From: Leptospiraceae bacterium
GTDB taxonomy: Bacteria; Spirochaetota; Leptospiria; Leptospirales; Leptospiraceae
Direction: 5' to 3'
Assembly (NCBI GenBank): GCA_017996175.1
Contig: JAGOHK010000010.1
Span: 18,309 to 82,308 of the forward strand
DNA length: 64,000 nt
Each line of letters starts with the position of its first letter. Within the stretch, counting starts at the first letter, position 1. The translations under genes and the position numbers were made by a program. Below the pieces are notes generated by a model, which saw only the letters and a program-made list of their open reading frames with translations, did not search any database and was not told where the DNA came from. Shown piece by piece: positions 1 to 9,243 of the stretch.

Positions 1-371
1 AGATCATCTAGTTTTAAAGTGACATCGGCAGTTTCTCCTTTTTCCATTTTCCAAAAAATCAAAATTAAGCTTGCTAATGTTTCGTAATGATTCTTGTCAT
101 TTTTGAGTAAACTTACTAAATTAGTTAGGTTGTCTTTATCCCCTTTGGTAATATAATATTCGGAGACAAGTAGGGCGTATTGATGGATCTGGTCGGGAGT
201 TAACTTCTGTGGAAGATAACGTATATTATCCCTTGTATCAAAACTGTTTATGTCATTGATATATAAAATAGAATGGTTCGTGCCAATGTCCCATCCCGTA
301 AAGGATGCAGCTTGAATTGAGTAGTTGAGCAGAAGGAATAAAAATGGGTAAATAATTTGTTTTAGTTTCAT
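1..371 (-). CDS. Exported protein of unknown function, 3' end outside window
   Basis: The frame is open from an ATG at 371 to the left edge (123 codons seen). The first 20 or so residues (MKLKQIIYPFLFLLLNYS, then IQAA) form a signal peptide with a probable cleavage after QAA. The mature part seen has no motif I recognise; it alternates helical, Leu-rich stretches with charged ones. The C-terminus is missing, so no family can be assigned. It is transcribed left, away from the hypothetical gene at 480-1082, which lies 108 bp upstream on the same strand and may share its promoter. Confidence 0.6.
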   Translation of the reverse strand, partial: MKLKQIIYPFLFLLLNYSIQAASFTGWDIGTNHSILYINDINSFDTRDNIRYLPQKLTPDQIHQYALLVSEYYITKGDKDNLTNLVSLLKNDKNHYETLASLILIFWKMEKGETADVTLKLDD

Positions 372-479
372 AAATTTAACTCAAATGTGGTATATAAAAA
401 TTACTCGTTAATTTCTTTTTTGATTATATTTGTAAATATGTTCCATCATACTTTGGGTCAAGGTTTGTCATAAGATGCC

Positions 480-1082
480 TTATTCTAAATTAATATCTAT
501 TTTTTCAGATTCGTGCGGAGAATCTTCAGTTTTCTTAAAACGAAAGGAAATCATATCCACGATATGCTCTGTGTAATATCTGTCATTCGTATAAGTTTTA
601 GCAATTTCGTGTAGATGTTTTTCTTCCACTGGTGTGAGTTTTTTTTCCATCGAGAGGTTAAATAGTGTAAGAAACCCCAAAGCTGAGAGAGCTTTATTCT
701 CTGATTTAAGGTAGGTAAAATATTCTTCCGATTGAATTTTGGGGAAACTCGGAATGAGTGTGGATAACAGTTCGATAGCGCCATTTGGTGTATCATCTTT
801 AAAATTTTGAATGTACCATTTTACAATTGCGTATGCTTTTTCATTTCCAATATCAATCAGGACATAAAAAATTCCTACGACTAAGTTTGTTTTGTCATTC
901 CAGATACTGCTATCTTTAATTAAGTCGCCAACTATAGTTTTAAACAAAAACCAAATTGCTTTTTCATCTTCCAGGGCTTTCTCTTTTAACTCTTGAAGAA
1001 GGTTTTGAAAATGAAACGAACCTTCCACTTCGGCTAGTTGTTTTAAGTATTCGTTTACCTTTTCATTAATTGGATCTTCCAT
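480..1082 (-). CDS. Hypothetical helical protein, 200 aa
   Basis: A complete frame from ATG to TAA. The product has no signal peptide or membrane segment, is rich in Glu, Lys, Leu and Ile, and is predicted by eye to be mostly helical, like small helical-repeat scaffolds. I do not recognise the family. It is on the same strand as the exported genes on either side (ends 108 bp before the left-edge gene and begins 89 bp after the FlaA-like gene), so the three may form one transcript. Confidence 0.6.
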   Translation of the reverse strand: MEDPINEKVNEYLKQLAEVEGSFHFQNLLQELKEKALEDEKAIWFLFKTIVGDLIKDSSIWNDKTNLVVGIFYVLIDIGNEKAYAIVKWYIQNFKDDTPNGAIELLSTLIPSFPKIQSEEYFTYLKSENKALSALGFLTLFNLSMEKKLTPVEEKHLHEIAKTYTNDRYYTEHIVDMISFRFKKTEDSPHESEKIDINLE

Positions 1083-1171
1083 TTATCAAACAACCCCTTT
1101 CCCTTTCGTTTTCGCTAAACTTTAATAAATTATTCATTTGAGAATGCAATTAAAAAAACTAAATCCTATAT

Positions 1172-1819
1172 TCAATGAAATATCTCTAGTCCTTCTTGTG
1201 GCAATTCGTATTTCTTTCTCTTAATTATAAAAATATCGTCAATTGCAATAATGTCTTCCCTTTCTTTTGTTTCTTTCTTGGTAAGATTTAGTTGCAAACC
1301 AACTAATTTTACTGAACTGGGTTTCTCGAGAATATAATTTCTTTGAGAAATTTTGTTTCCTATTTGGATTTTAAAATTCTTCCAACCATCAAAATTTAGA
1401 TTAGCGATTCGAATCTGATGTTTCTGAAAATGAGTGTCCAGTAAATACATAAAGAGTTCTCCACTCGCTTGATTGGAATAGACATAAAATTCAAATTCTA
1501 TTATATAATCTTCAATGCTATAGGGTTTGGGAAAAAATAAGTCTATTGGGATTCCCGTTCCCTCCCTCGGTATACGAATTAGAAGACTAGTATTTGATAT
1601 TAAATCAGGTGAGATTAAAGTTTTACTCATTCTAACATCTGGTAGATAATTTGTGTTTGCCTGAATTCGAAAGGATTGGTTTGTAATTTTGATTGATTCA
1701 AAATCTTCAAGTAGAACATATTCTTTGTAATCTTTTTCTTTTTTTTCTTCGGCGAACGAAGTTATGGTTAGAGAAATAATAAAAATAGGAAGATATTTTC
1801 TTAACCAAGAGTTTTTCAT
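1172..1819 (-). CDS. FlaA-like flagellar filament outer-layer family protein
   Basis: The 215-residue product has an N-terminal signal peptide ending near residue 23. What points to the spirochaetal FlaA family (filament outer-layer proteins exported to the periplasm) is the second half: an EFYVYSNQASGELFMYLLD stretch, then NFDGWKNFKIQIG and a near C-terminal AIDDIFIIK strand. These are the positions where FlaA proteins carry their conserved lectin-like jelly-roll motifs. It is shorter than typical FlaA and could be an accessory FlaA paralogue or simply a FlaA-fold periplasmic protein. No other flagellar gene is in the window. The assignment comes from motif memory, not a search. Confidence 0.5.
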   Translation of the reverse strand: MKNSWLRKYLPIFIISLTITSFAEEKKEKDYKEYVLLEDFESIKITNQSFRIQANTNYLPDVRMSKTLISPDLISNTSLLIRIPREGTGIPIDLFFPKPYSIEDYIIEFEFYVYSNQASGELFMYLLDTHFQKHQIRIANLNFDGWKNFKIQIGNKISQRNYILEKPSSVKLVGLQLNLTKKETKEREDIIAIDDIFIIKRKKYELPQEGLEIFH

Positions 1820-1854
1820 AACTGTTTTTTCAATTTGAATATTACTCGTTTATT

Positions 1855-1893
1855 TGTCAATCCTTGACATTCATGCTTGTATTGTAATATATG
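1855..1893 (+). promoter_or_regulatory. Promoter of the OmpL47-like gene, with a dyad over the -35
   Basis: A consensus -35 hexamer TTGACA sits at 1864-1869, with -10-like TAATAT (1885-1890, 15-bp spacing) and TATATG (1888-1893, 18-bp spacing) behind it. The -35 is one arm of a perfect dyad TGTCAA-TCC-TTGACA (1855-1869), which also places a TTGACA on the opposite strand facing the FlaA-like gene. The dyad may be an operator or two back-to-back -35 elements. I found no good -10 on the minus strand. Confidence 0.45.
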
Positions 1894-1936
1894 GTAAATT
1901 AAACAGTTAAAAAAACACCCTACTAGGAGACTTTAG

Positions 1937-3004
1937 ATGAAAAACATCATTAAACTCTTTCTCATGCTTAGTTTTACTATCGCATTGGTTGCACAACAGT
2001 CTGGAACTAAACCAGTCGCAAATGATGGAAAGATGGATAAGACCGAGAAAGTTATTGACACAATTCCTTCGACATCAGTTGGCAGCACCAAAACTGAGGC
2101 TAAAACAATAACGACAACAACTACCACGACAACTTCTACAGGAAATCCTCCTGCAGGTTCAAGATACATAGATCCAAATATGGGAAATACGCCTGCGCTC
2201 TTTATTAATTCAAAAACTGCTTTTGAATTAGTTACCGGCGATGATTTAAGTGGTGTGGATTATATTGAATACAAAATTAATGATGGAGAATATTCTCGAT
2301 ACACTGTCCCTATCTCGTTGAGTAAAGAAGGTCCTGCTACTATCACTTACAAAGCAACTGATAAGGTTGGTAACAAAGAAACTGCGAAAGTTATCAACCT
2401 GATTGTTGATAATACTGCTCCAGTTGTAAGTGTAAAATCATCTGAGCCACTTTTTGTGAACGGAAATACTCAGTATTCTTCACCAAAAAATACTTATCAA
2501 CTAGTTGCAGAAGATAAATCCTCAGGCGTAAAACAAATTGTTTATTCAGTGGACAATGAGCCTAAGCAAGATTATAAAAATGAGCCACTTAAGTTAGAAA
2601 AACCCGGCTTCCATGTAATTAATTTTTATGCAATTGATAATGCTGGAAATGTAAGCCAAGAAAACAGTTACATCGTAAACGTAGATGGAATCAAACCAAC
2701 AGTTGATATAAAAGAATCTATTCCATACATTGTTCTCGGAAGTAAAGTATATGCCAAAAAAGAGACAGTTTTTACTATCTCAGCGGCAGATGGGCAAAGT
2801 GGAATTAAGCAAATTTTAGTTAAGACAGATGGTTCGCCAGACTTTGTTCCTTATGTTGAACCCCTCACGTTTGGAGTTTCTGGGGAGCACGTAATTGAAG
2901 CGAAAGCAATTGATAATGTTGGAAACGAGAGCGATATCAAAAAAGTTGTTTTCTCTAATGATATCAAAGCTCCAAGCACTGTCATTAAAGCAGTTTCTAA
3001 TTAA
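1937..3004 (+). CDS. Exported OmpL47-type repeat protein
   Basis: 355 residues. A signal peptide (1-20, ending ALVAQ) is followed by a Thr-rich low-complexity linker around residues 57-67, then three tandem units of about 90 residues. Each unit carries the leptospiral OmpL47-type pattern: D-x-SGV-xx-IxY, a hydrophobic strand ending in G-x-xxIxY, and KATDKVGN / YAIDNAGN / KAIDNVGN. Such units have an Ig-like beta-sandwich and occur in leptospiral surface proteins, some of which bind host matrix. True OmpL47 is longer, so this is a shorter relative. Start ATG 1937 has AGGAGA 7 bp upstream and a good promoter. It is probably in or on the outer membrane. Convergent neighbours are absent, so it seems monocistronic. 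Confidence 0.7.
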   Translation: MKNIIKLFLMLSFTIALVAQQSGTKPVANDGKMDKTEKVIDTIPSTSVGSTKTEAKTITTTTTTTTSTGNPPAGSRYIDPNMGNTPALFINSKTAFELVTGDDLSGVDYIEYKINDGEYSRYTVPISLSKEGPATITYKATDKVGNKETAKVINLIVDNTAPVVSVKSSEPLFVNGNTQYSSPKNTYQLVAEDKSSGVKQIVYSVDNEPKQDYKNEPLKLEKPGFHVINFYAIDNAGNVSQENSYIVNVDGIKPTVDIKESIPYIVLGSKVYAKKETVFTISAADGQSGIKQILVKTDGSPDFVPYVEPLTFGVSGEHVIEAKAIDNVGNESDIKKVVFSNDIKAPSTVIKAVSN

Positions 3005-3056
3005 TAAATGTTTCATTTAGACCTTAACTGGGCTGTGTGAAAACATCAAAAATATT

Positions 3057-3101
3057 ATTTCAGGTTGAAGGATTTCAAATACGAGTTCTGCAACCTGAAA
3101 T
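3057..3101. repeat. Perfect inverted repeat after the OmpL47-like gene
   Basis: ATTTCAGGTTG (3057-3067) pairs perfectly with CAACCTGAAAT (3091-3101) across a 23-nt loop. It lies 53 bp after the stop of the OmpL47-like gene and could act as a transcript end. It lacks the T-run of a typical intrinsic terminator, so a protective 3' stem or an operator is equally possible. Confidence 0.45.
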
Positions 3102-3215
3102 CGCTATAATTTCATTATATCCAACGTATTTATTTTTTAAAAAATCTAAGAATTTCTAAAAAATTCATCTAAAATCCCGCACATATTTATACTTTTTTGA
3201 TCTAGTATAAATAAG

Positions 3216-3932
3216 ATGCAAAGATTTATAACTAATTTTCTCGATTATATTTTCCCTCTTCAATGTTGTTTTTGTGGTAGATTTGACTTTTTTTCATCAA
3301 AATTATCAATCTGTAAAAACTGTATTTTAGAAAAAGAGACTAAAATACTAACTTCGACTCATGTTATTTGCATGGTTTGCGAGTCTCCTCTTATTGAAGA
3401 CAAATGTCAATATTGCAACTCTCGAAATATATTTTTCTCAAGATTACACTCGATTCGAGTTAAGGGAGAATTAGAGAAACAAATAATTCAAAAAATTAAG
3501 TTCGGAAATGCTCCTCATTTAAGTAAATTTTTTCGAATTAGCGCTCGTCGTTTAATTCCAGAATTTAAAAAGCAAAATTATACGAGTATTGTAACGGTTC
3601 CTTCAGGCAAAAAAACAATCCGTAAAAGACCAATTCCTGTTTGTTTACCAGTAGTTTTGCTTTTTAAAAATACATTGGGGATAAAGGTTATTAACCCTTT
3701 ATTTAAAAAATCGAAAGATTTACAATCTGGAAAGAATTTTAGAGAAAGATTTATTCATGCCCGAAATGCATTTGATATCAAAAAAGAATACTCTCGTTCG
3801 CTTAGCGGTAATTATTTATTAGTCGATGATGTATTTACCACAGGCGCAACAATAAATGAGATTGCAAAAATACTACTTCAGAATGGAGCTGAAAGAGTTG
3901 ATGTATTGGTTTTAGTTAAGGGTAAGATATAA
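3216..3932 (+). CDS. comF: ComF family phosphoribosyltransferase
   Basis: 238 residues. Two zinc-ribbon-like cysteine sets occur at the N-terminus (C17/C20 with C33/C36, and C52/C55 with C64/C67). The C-terminal half is a type I phosphoribosyltransferase fold with the PRPP loop VDDVFTTGAT near residues 204-213. This layout is that of ComF/GntX proteins, which are needed for DNA uptake in naturally competent bacteria and otherwise have an unclear role. Length is normal. It stands alone, reading toward the DUF4384 gene, whose stop is 3 bp away, so there is no room for a separate terminator. Confidence 0.8.
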   Translation: MQRFITNFLDYIFPLQCCFCGRFDFFSSKLSICKNCILEKETKILTSTHVICMVCESPLIEDKCQYCNSRNIFFSRLHSIRVKGELEKQIIQKIKFGNAPHLSKFFRISARRLIPEFKKQNYTSIVTVPSGKKTIRKRPIPVCLPVVLLFKNTLGIKVINPLFKKSKDLQSGKNFRERFIHARNAFDIKKEYSRSLSGNYLLVDDVFTTGATINEIAKILLQNGAERVDVLVLVKGKI

Positions 3933-3935
3933 TTT

Positions 3936-4961
3936 TCATTCCAGAAATTTAAAATCATCTTTCACTTCAGGTTTCGTCATTTTTTGATTATACTTATCAT
4001 CTTTTCCAGTTAACCAAATATTACCTTTTAGTGAACCTGATTTTTTAAATTGATATTGTAAGTAAAAATTAGTAATAGTTTTCCAAAACTCTTTATGAGT
4101 ATCTGTTGCTTCTTTGAGTATACATTCTCCAGGTACGACCTCTATAGTTCCGTATGTAGTTTTAATTTTTTTGGGGTTTGTGAAGGATACTACTGAGTAT
4201 TCACAAGAGTCATTCGGATTTTCCAAATAAGGGGTAATTTTCAACTTATAAGTATGCAAATCTGGATCTCTAATAATAGAAAAGTGACCTCGCTTATTTC
4301 CCTCTGATCGAGCAGAATTTGGGAGTTTAAAAAAACTATGCATTACTTCATTTTGAGAAAATTCGTGTAAGGCTTTTTCCTTTGAACTTGCTGATGTTAT
4401 GGTATCTGTAGCAGATGGAGTAATAATTTTAGAATCTTTTTTTGGGTTTGGTTGACTTTTTATTTCTGTCACTCCATCTCTACTTATAAAAATATTCACA
4501 TCCGCGCTTACCCATTGTTCAGGCGGGAGTTTTTTAGTTAGCTTTTTTAGCCAAGCCATGTTAGTGAAATTTACATTGCGATAAACAGGTTTTATCCAGT
4601 ATTTTGACTTATGTAATTTTTTAATTCGATTACGAGAAGCAATTGCGATAATAGAATCTTTGCCAACAGTATCACCTGCCAAAAATTCATAATCCTTTGA
4701 ATCATCAGGAATTTTGATTTCTTCATTGAAAATCATATTGTCCTGCTCGTCTTCGTTTGGATAGAGTAAATTTAAATTTCCGTTACTTTGTAAGGTGAGG
4801 ATATACAGATATGCTGCCTGTGGAAGCTTTACATTTATTTTGATTGATTGCCCAGGACGGTAATTCCTGTAGTTTGTCTCCAGAGAAATTCCCATTTCGT
4901 TTGAAGTAGGAGAGTTCGCAAATAGTAGAAATAAGGGGATTAAAAATAATAACCGTTTCAT
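3936..4961 (-). CDS. Exported DUF4384 domain protein
   Basis: 341 residues with a signal peptide (about 1-16). Residues 25-105 match the DUF4384 pattern: YRPGQSIKINVK, then AAYLYILTLQSNGNLNLLYPN, which is the core strand pair of that domain. The domain is usually found at the surface or in periplasmic partners of serine/threonine kinases or caspase-like proteins. The remainder, including a Ser/Thr-rich linker around residues 180-195, has no recognised family. It is convergent with comF and divergent from the CPBP protease gene. Confidence 0.6.
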   Translation of the reverse strand: MKRLLFLIPLFLLFANSPTSNEMGISLETNYRNYRPGQSIKINVKLPQAAYLYILTLQSNGNLNLLYPNEDEQDNMIFNEEIKIPDDSKDYEFLAGDTVGKDSIIAIASRNRIKKLHKSKYWIKPVYRNVNFTNMAWLKKLTKKLPPEQWVSADVNIFISRDGVTEIKSQPNPKKDSKIITPSATDTITSASSKEKALHEFSQNEVMHSFFKLPNSARSEGNKRGHFSIIRDPDLHTYKLKITPYLENPNDSCEYSVVSFTNPKKIKTTYGTIEVVPGECILKEATDTHKEFWKTITNFYLQYQFKKSGSLKGNIWLTGKDDKYNQKMTKPEVKDDFKFLE

Positions 4962-5055
4962 GCCTTGAGGATTTAATAGATTTTTATTTTGTCAACTAAG
5001 ATAGTAGGAAAAAACGATGACAGGATAAATAGATTCTAAAGATTGTAAAGGAAAG

Positions 5056-5925
5056 ATGAGCGAAGAACAAGCCCCAAAAGATAATTCTGAAATTTTTAGA
5101 ATTACTTTCATACATATATCAATATTAAGCTTTTGTTATGTTTTATTAATGATACTTTCGCAATTTACAATTGCAACGGTCGCTCTCCAAAGCAGAATCC
5201 CTGAGAATATTGTGGAAATGAATGAGGATGAAAAAAAAGAGATTCAAACTAGGACAGTGAAAGAATTCGAACGATTACTAAAAAATAACCCCGAAAAAAT
5301 TAACCATGAATATATAGAGGCTGTGACTAATACTAGTCCTAGTCTTTTGTTTTTGCAAAACTTTGTGTGGCTAATTAGTTTCGTTTTACCTGCTTATTTT
5401 ATTTTAGGTAAAATTGTTCGAGTGAAACTAAATGATTTAAGCGATGAGTTAAGCTTTGATAAAATCAGTCGAGGAGTCATTGCTGGAGTAAGCATTTTTT
5501 TTATAATGCTTAGCATATCCATGCTCTTTTCTTTGTTTGATTATAAACCCAAAATTAATGAATTTCAAAGCAAGTTATTTATAAATTTGAAAGGAAATTA
5601 TTATCTTTTAGCTTGGTCTATTTATACGGTAGGTTTAATTACTGGAATATTGGAGGAAGTTGTATTCAGGGGGTTTCTACTAACGCATTTTATGAATAAA
5701 GGTTTCGCGAGAGAGGGTTTATATATAACATCTTTAATTTTTGGGATGATGCATTTTTCTTTTGATTCATCGCCAATTGTTCCTTTCTTGTTAACTTTCG
5801 TTGGATTATTGTTTGGCACAATTTATTTACAATTTAAAAATATTTGGGTTTCAATTGGTGCTCATGCAACTTATAACTCCTTAGGACTTATTACTGCGTA
5901 TTTCTTAGGAGATAAACTATTGTGA
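5056..5925 (+). CDS. CPBP family intramembrane glutamic protease
   Basis: 289 residues with about seven to eight hydrophobic segments. The conserved motifs of the CPBP/Abi family (related to Rce1 CAAX proteases) are all visible: E200-E201 with R205 (EEVVFRG), H233 in MMHFSF, and H270 with N274 in IGAHATYN. These are the catalytic Glu and general-base residues, so the enzyme should be active in the inner membrane. The substrate is unknown. A charged extramembrane loop spans about residues 50-90. The following gene overlaps by 4 bp (GTGA), so the two are translationally coupled. Confidence 0.8.
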   Translation: MSEEQAPKDNSEIFRITFIHISILSFCYVLLMILSQFTIATVALQSRIPENIVEMNEDEKKEIQTRTVKEFERLLKNNPEKINHEYIEAVTNTSPSLLFLQNFVWLISFVLPAYFILGKIVRVKLNDLSDELSFDKISRGVIAGVSIFFIMLSISMLFSLFDYKPKINEFQSKLFINLKGNYYLLAWSIYTVGLITGILEEVVFRGFLLTHFMNKGFAREGLYITSLIFGMMHFSFDSSPIVPFLLTFVGLLFGTIYLQFKNIWVSIGAHATYNSLGLITAYFLGDKLL

Positions 5926-6695
5926 AGGAATTAAAGAAAATACTCTTCTCTCTATTTTTTTATTCACTATTCATTTTCTATTCATTTACTTTGTATGCGT
6001 CTGAATCATTTGAAACACCTGCAACTGTAGAAGACACTAATTTAAAGGTAGTCAGGCTTCTTAATAAAATTACGGAAAATTCTATTCAATCAATGGAGTC
6101 TACTCGTGGCTTTAACTATCGGTATAAAAGTTCTCTATTGACCCCGTTTAGATTTAATGTCTATATAGGAAGATTTACCAAAAAATCAGAAGACTCTATT
6201 GTCAGAATTGAAGCTACAAAGAATGGAGAGGCAAAACTTCTTAAAACTATCCTAGAAGTAGAATTGAATAAAAACGCATCGGATTATAAATTTGAACAAG
6301 CACTTGACCCAAAGTACCATCTTGTATCACAATCGCTAAATTTAATAACGCCAGCAGCGAGCGTATTCTACAATTCTTATAAATCACCTTTTTACACAAC
6401 ATCTGATACTGTGGTGAAGATGTCCACATACATTATGATTGATATGGTAATATTAGCAATTGCTGCCTTCTATATTAATAATAATAATGTCGGAGAAAAA
6501 AGTAACTTCGATAATGCAATGGGTATTTTCGGACCCGACGGACCGAAAAAGGGAATGTTCGATTTAGAAAGTAATCATGCTGGAATTGTAATAGCTGCTC
6601 TTGCAATTCCAAGAATATATCGAAGTGTAGAAGCATTTCACGATACCGCAGCACAGAATAGAATTGCAGAACTTTCTTATACTTATCGCTTTTAA
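5922..6695 (+). CDS. Hypothetical membrane or exported protein coupled to the CPBP protease
   Basis: 257 residues starting at a GTG that overlaps the stop of the protease gene. An N-terminal hydrophobic stretch (about 8-27) looks like a signal peptide. A second one, around residues 170-184 (IMIDMVILAIAAFYI), is followed by an Asn-rich turn and a last hydrophobic stretch near 222-231. I do not recognise the family. The 4-bp overlap makes it a candidate partner or substrate of the intramembrane protease. It ends 11 bp before the convergent parB stop. Confidence 0.65.
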   Translation: MKELKKILFSLFFYSLFIFYSFTLYASESFETPATVEDTNLKVVRLLNKITENSIQSMESTRGFNYRYKSSLLTPFRFNVYIGRFTKKSEDSIVRIEATKNGEAKLLKTILEVELNKNASDYKFEQALDPKYHLVSQSLNLITPAASVFYNSYKSPFYTTSDTVVKMSTYIMIDMVILAIAAFYINNNNVGEKSNFDNAMGIFGPDGPKKGMFDLESNHAGIVIAALAIPRIYRSVEAFHDTAAQNRIAELSYTYRF

Positions 6696-6706
6696 AATAT
6701 TCAATA

Positions 6707-7582
6707 TTACTTTATATGCATATTGGATAAGATTCTTTCCATTTCATCCATATTATTGTAGCTAATCGTAATTTTCCCCTTTCCGATCTTAGAATTATGA
6801 GAAACTTTTACTTTAGCGGACAGTTTGTTTCTAATTTTGGATTCGACACTTGCAATGGCTGGATCTACATTTTCTCGCCTAGTAGAAAGAGTGGTTTTAG
6901 TATCCCAAAGCCCGGCAACATATTCTTCGACCTCTCTAACAGTAAGGGATTTTTCAACGATTTGAACTGCATAAGTTTCTAACTTGCGTTTATCTCCAAT
7001 TGACAAAAGTGGACGAGCATGACCTTCAGAAAGCTTTCCAGTTTTAATTAGTTCTTTGACTGAATCAGGAAGTTGTAAAAGGCGAATCATATTAGAAACG
7101 GTAGAGCGATTTTTTCCCACACGAGCGGCAACTTCTGTTATCTTCATGGAAAGTTTTTCTGTGAGTTGCTGATATGCCATTGCTTCTTCAATAGGATTCA
7201 AATCCTCTCTTTGGATGTTTTCAATAATAGATATTTCAAGCGTTTCCTTTTCGGAATAGTTTCTAACAATTGCAGGGATTTTATGAAATCCGGCTTCTTT
7301 ACAGGCACGAAATCTGCGCTCACCGGATACTAGCTCGTAGCCGTCAGTAGTGCGGTTAACAACGATTGGCTGAATGAGTCCATGCTGTTTGATGGTTTCC
7401 GAAAGTTCAGAAATGGATTCGGCTGAAAATGTTTTACGAGGTTGGTTGGGATTTAATTTAATTTCAGAAAGCTTAATTTCTTTCAGAGGAGAATTTCCTG
7501 ACGCTTCCGAATTTTCGGAACTACGACTTCCAGTTCCACCAATTAGATTACCAAGACCTTTACCTAAAACTTTTGGTTTCAT
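6707..7582 (-). CDS. parB: Chromosome-partitioning protein ParB
   Basis: 291 residues with the normal ParB order. An N-terminal KGLGNLIGG box (ParA-interacting) is followed by a linker, then the CTPase/N domain with NPNQPRKTF, LIQPIVV and GERRFRACKEAG, then IIENIQREDLNPIEEA, then a helix-turn-helix of about 145-175 (VAARVGKNRSTVSNMIRLL), and a C-terminal dimerisation segment. It binds parS sites near the origin and loads SMC. It starts 8 bp after the parA stop, in the same operon. I did not find an obvious parS palindrome in this window. Confidence 0.93.
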   Translation of the reverse strand: MKPKVLGKGLGNLIGGTGSRSSENSEASGNSPLKEIKLSEIKLNPNQPRKTFSAESISELSETIKQHGLIQPIVVNRTTDGYELVSGERRFRACKEAGFHKIPAIVRNYSEKETLEISIIENIQREDLNPIEEAMAYQQLTEKLSMKITEVAARVGKNRSTVSNMIRLLQLPDSVKELIKTGKLSEGHARPLLSIGDKRKLETYAVQIVEKSLTVREVEEYVAGLWDTKTTLSTRRENVDPAIASVESKIRNKLSAKVKVSHNSKIGKGKITISYNNMDEMERILSNMHIK

Positions 7583-7590
7583 TTTTTCTC

Positions 7591-8355
7591 CTACGCATTT
7601 TGTGAAATTACTTCATCAGCCAAAGCACGATAACTTTGTGCACCGATTCCGTCTGGGTCGTAATAATTAATTGGTTTTCCAAAAGAAGGAGCTTCTCCCA
7701 GTTTGATATTTCGAGGAATCATTGTCTTGTAAACTTTCTCTTTGAAATATTCTCTTACATCATTCGCCACTTGATTTGCAAGATTCGTTCGCTTATCGTA
7801 CATGGTTAAAACTACACCTTCTAATTCGAGAGAAGTATTTAGATTTTCTTGCACCAAGGAGATAATCTTCATTAGCTGCGTAAGTCCCTCAAGAGCAAAG
7901 TATTCTGTTTGCAAAGTAATCATCACACTATCAGACGCACAAAGCGCATTTACAGTAAGAACACCAAGGGATGGAGGACAATCAATTATTATAAAATCAA
8001 ACCTTGGTCTAATTGCAGTGAGAGCTTCCTTTAAACGAAATTCTTTTCGCTCTTCCGACATTAAATCAATCTCAGCTCCACTTAAATTTATATTAGACGG
8101 AATCATGGAAAGATTTTCAATTCCTGTTTTTTGAATTGCTTCTAATGCAGAGACATCTCCAATCAAAACTTCATAAGAAGTATTTTCAATTTGATTGATA
8201 TCAAGTCCGAGACCAGAGCCCGCATTCCCCTGCGGATCAATGTCTACGAGCAAAACTTTTTTCCCTCGACTAGCGAGAAAAGAACTGAGGTTAATAGATG
8301 TGGTTGTTTTTCCAACTCCTCCTTTCTGATTGCTGATCGAAATTATTTTTCCCAT
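7591..8355 (-). CDS. parA: Chromosome-partitioning ATPase ParA (Soj type)
   Basis: Deviant Walker A KGGVGKTT at residues 11-18, [13 protein letters not shown], the Walker B region IIDCPPSLG and the Soj-like C-terminus ([21 protein letters not shown]). No N-terminal DNA-binding domain, so it is the small chromosomal class. I chose the ATG at 8355 because AAGAGGA sits 5-6 bp before it and the protein then begins [10 protein letters not shown] as in its family; an ATG 36 bp upstream (8391) has no ribosome-binding site. With the chosen start the gene overlaps the rsmG end by 13 bp. Confidence 0.93.
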   Translation of the reverse strand: MGKIISISNQKGGVGKTTTSINLSSFLASRGKKVLLVDIDPQGNAGSGLGLDINQIENTSYEVLIGDVSALEAIQKTGIENLSMIPSNINLSGAEIDLMSEERKEFRLKEALTAIRPRFDFIIIDCPPSLGVLTVNALCASDSVMITLQTEYFALEGLTQLMKIISLVQENLNTSLELEGVVLTMYDKRTNLANQVANDVREYFKEKVYKTMIPRNIKLGEAPSFGKPINYYDPDGIGAQSYRALADEVISQNA

Positions 8356-9083
8356 GATGTCCTCTTGATTTCTTTGCTTATAGCTTCCCATTTTCTTGGG
8401 AAACCTTTTTTAGATTCTGCTATCTTTTTCAATACTTTCATATGCCTGTTTCCTAAAAACTCTAATTCAGGAATGTCGAAATCTTTTTCAATTTTTAATC
8501 CAAGATTCTCGAGAAACATTTGCTCAAATTTCAAATCGTAGTTTCGCCTGCCAAGAAACGGGATAAAACAAGAATTTTGTTTTAATAACCTGCAAATCAT
8601 TTCAGCAGACCATGGATATTTAATAGTAGAGCGCATGATGACTAAATCAAATTTTTCTTTAATATCTTCCACTCTTGCATAAATAAATGTTACTTTTTGG
8701 TCTTGGTATTTCTCCGTATGAAATTTTTCTAGGATTCCAAGTCGTCTCATTTGAGAATCAACTAATGTAATATAAGGTGGATTTTTTAAAGTATAAAAAA
8801 TATATCCCGGTAATCCCGGACCAGTACCAATATCAACCAATCGGGTTTCATGTGAAACTGAATGAGCGAGAAGAATTTTATAAATGTGAATAACTGACTC
8901 CAAAATATGTCGATCTAAAATATTTTCTGAGTCAGACTTGGAAAAAAATCCGCCGATTTCATTATAGTCCTTTAGAAATTGAAAATAGGATTCTAGTTTT
9001 TCGAAATCAAAGTAAAGCTCAAGTTGATTTGCTTGAGTTGGAAATAATTCATAAATACGAGTTTGAATTGAGTTGCTATTCAT
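8343..9083 (-). CDS. rsmG: 16S rRNA m7G527 methyltransferase RsmG (GidB)
   Basis: 246 residues. The SAM-binding motif I is [12 protein letters not shown] (GxGxGxPG type), followed by an acidic LVDSQ and the RMEL-position segment FDLVIMRS. This is the RsmG fold that methylates G527 of 16S rRNA. It is upstream of and overlaps parA, giving the conserved rsmG-parA-parB order often found near a replication origin. The C-terminus past residue 190 is longer and more basic than in many homologues. Confidence 0.85.
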   Translation of the reverse strand: MNSNSIQTRIYELFPTQANQLELYFDFEKLESYFQFLKDYNEIGGFFSKSDSENILDRHILESVIHIYKILLAHSVSHETRLVDIGTGPGLPGYIFYTLKNPPYITLVDSQMRRLGILEKFHTEKYQDQKVTFIYARVEDIKEKFDLVIMRSTIKYPWSAEMICRLLKQNSCFIPFLGRRNYDLKFEQMFLENLGLKIEKDFDIPELEFLGNRHMKVLKKIAESKKGFPRKWEAISKEIKRTSWEK

Positions 9084-9243
9084 AGAAATAATTTAGCTTT
9101 CATTCTTTTCAAGAATAACTATTTTTTAAAAGAGTTATTTTTATTTTTATACTTTTTTGTGGATGATATGGAGTTTTGAGTATAGCTTCGCTAAAAGGCT
9201 CTCAGGATATTTGTAAAATGCTTTTAGTATTTTGAAAATTCTT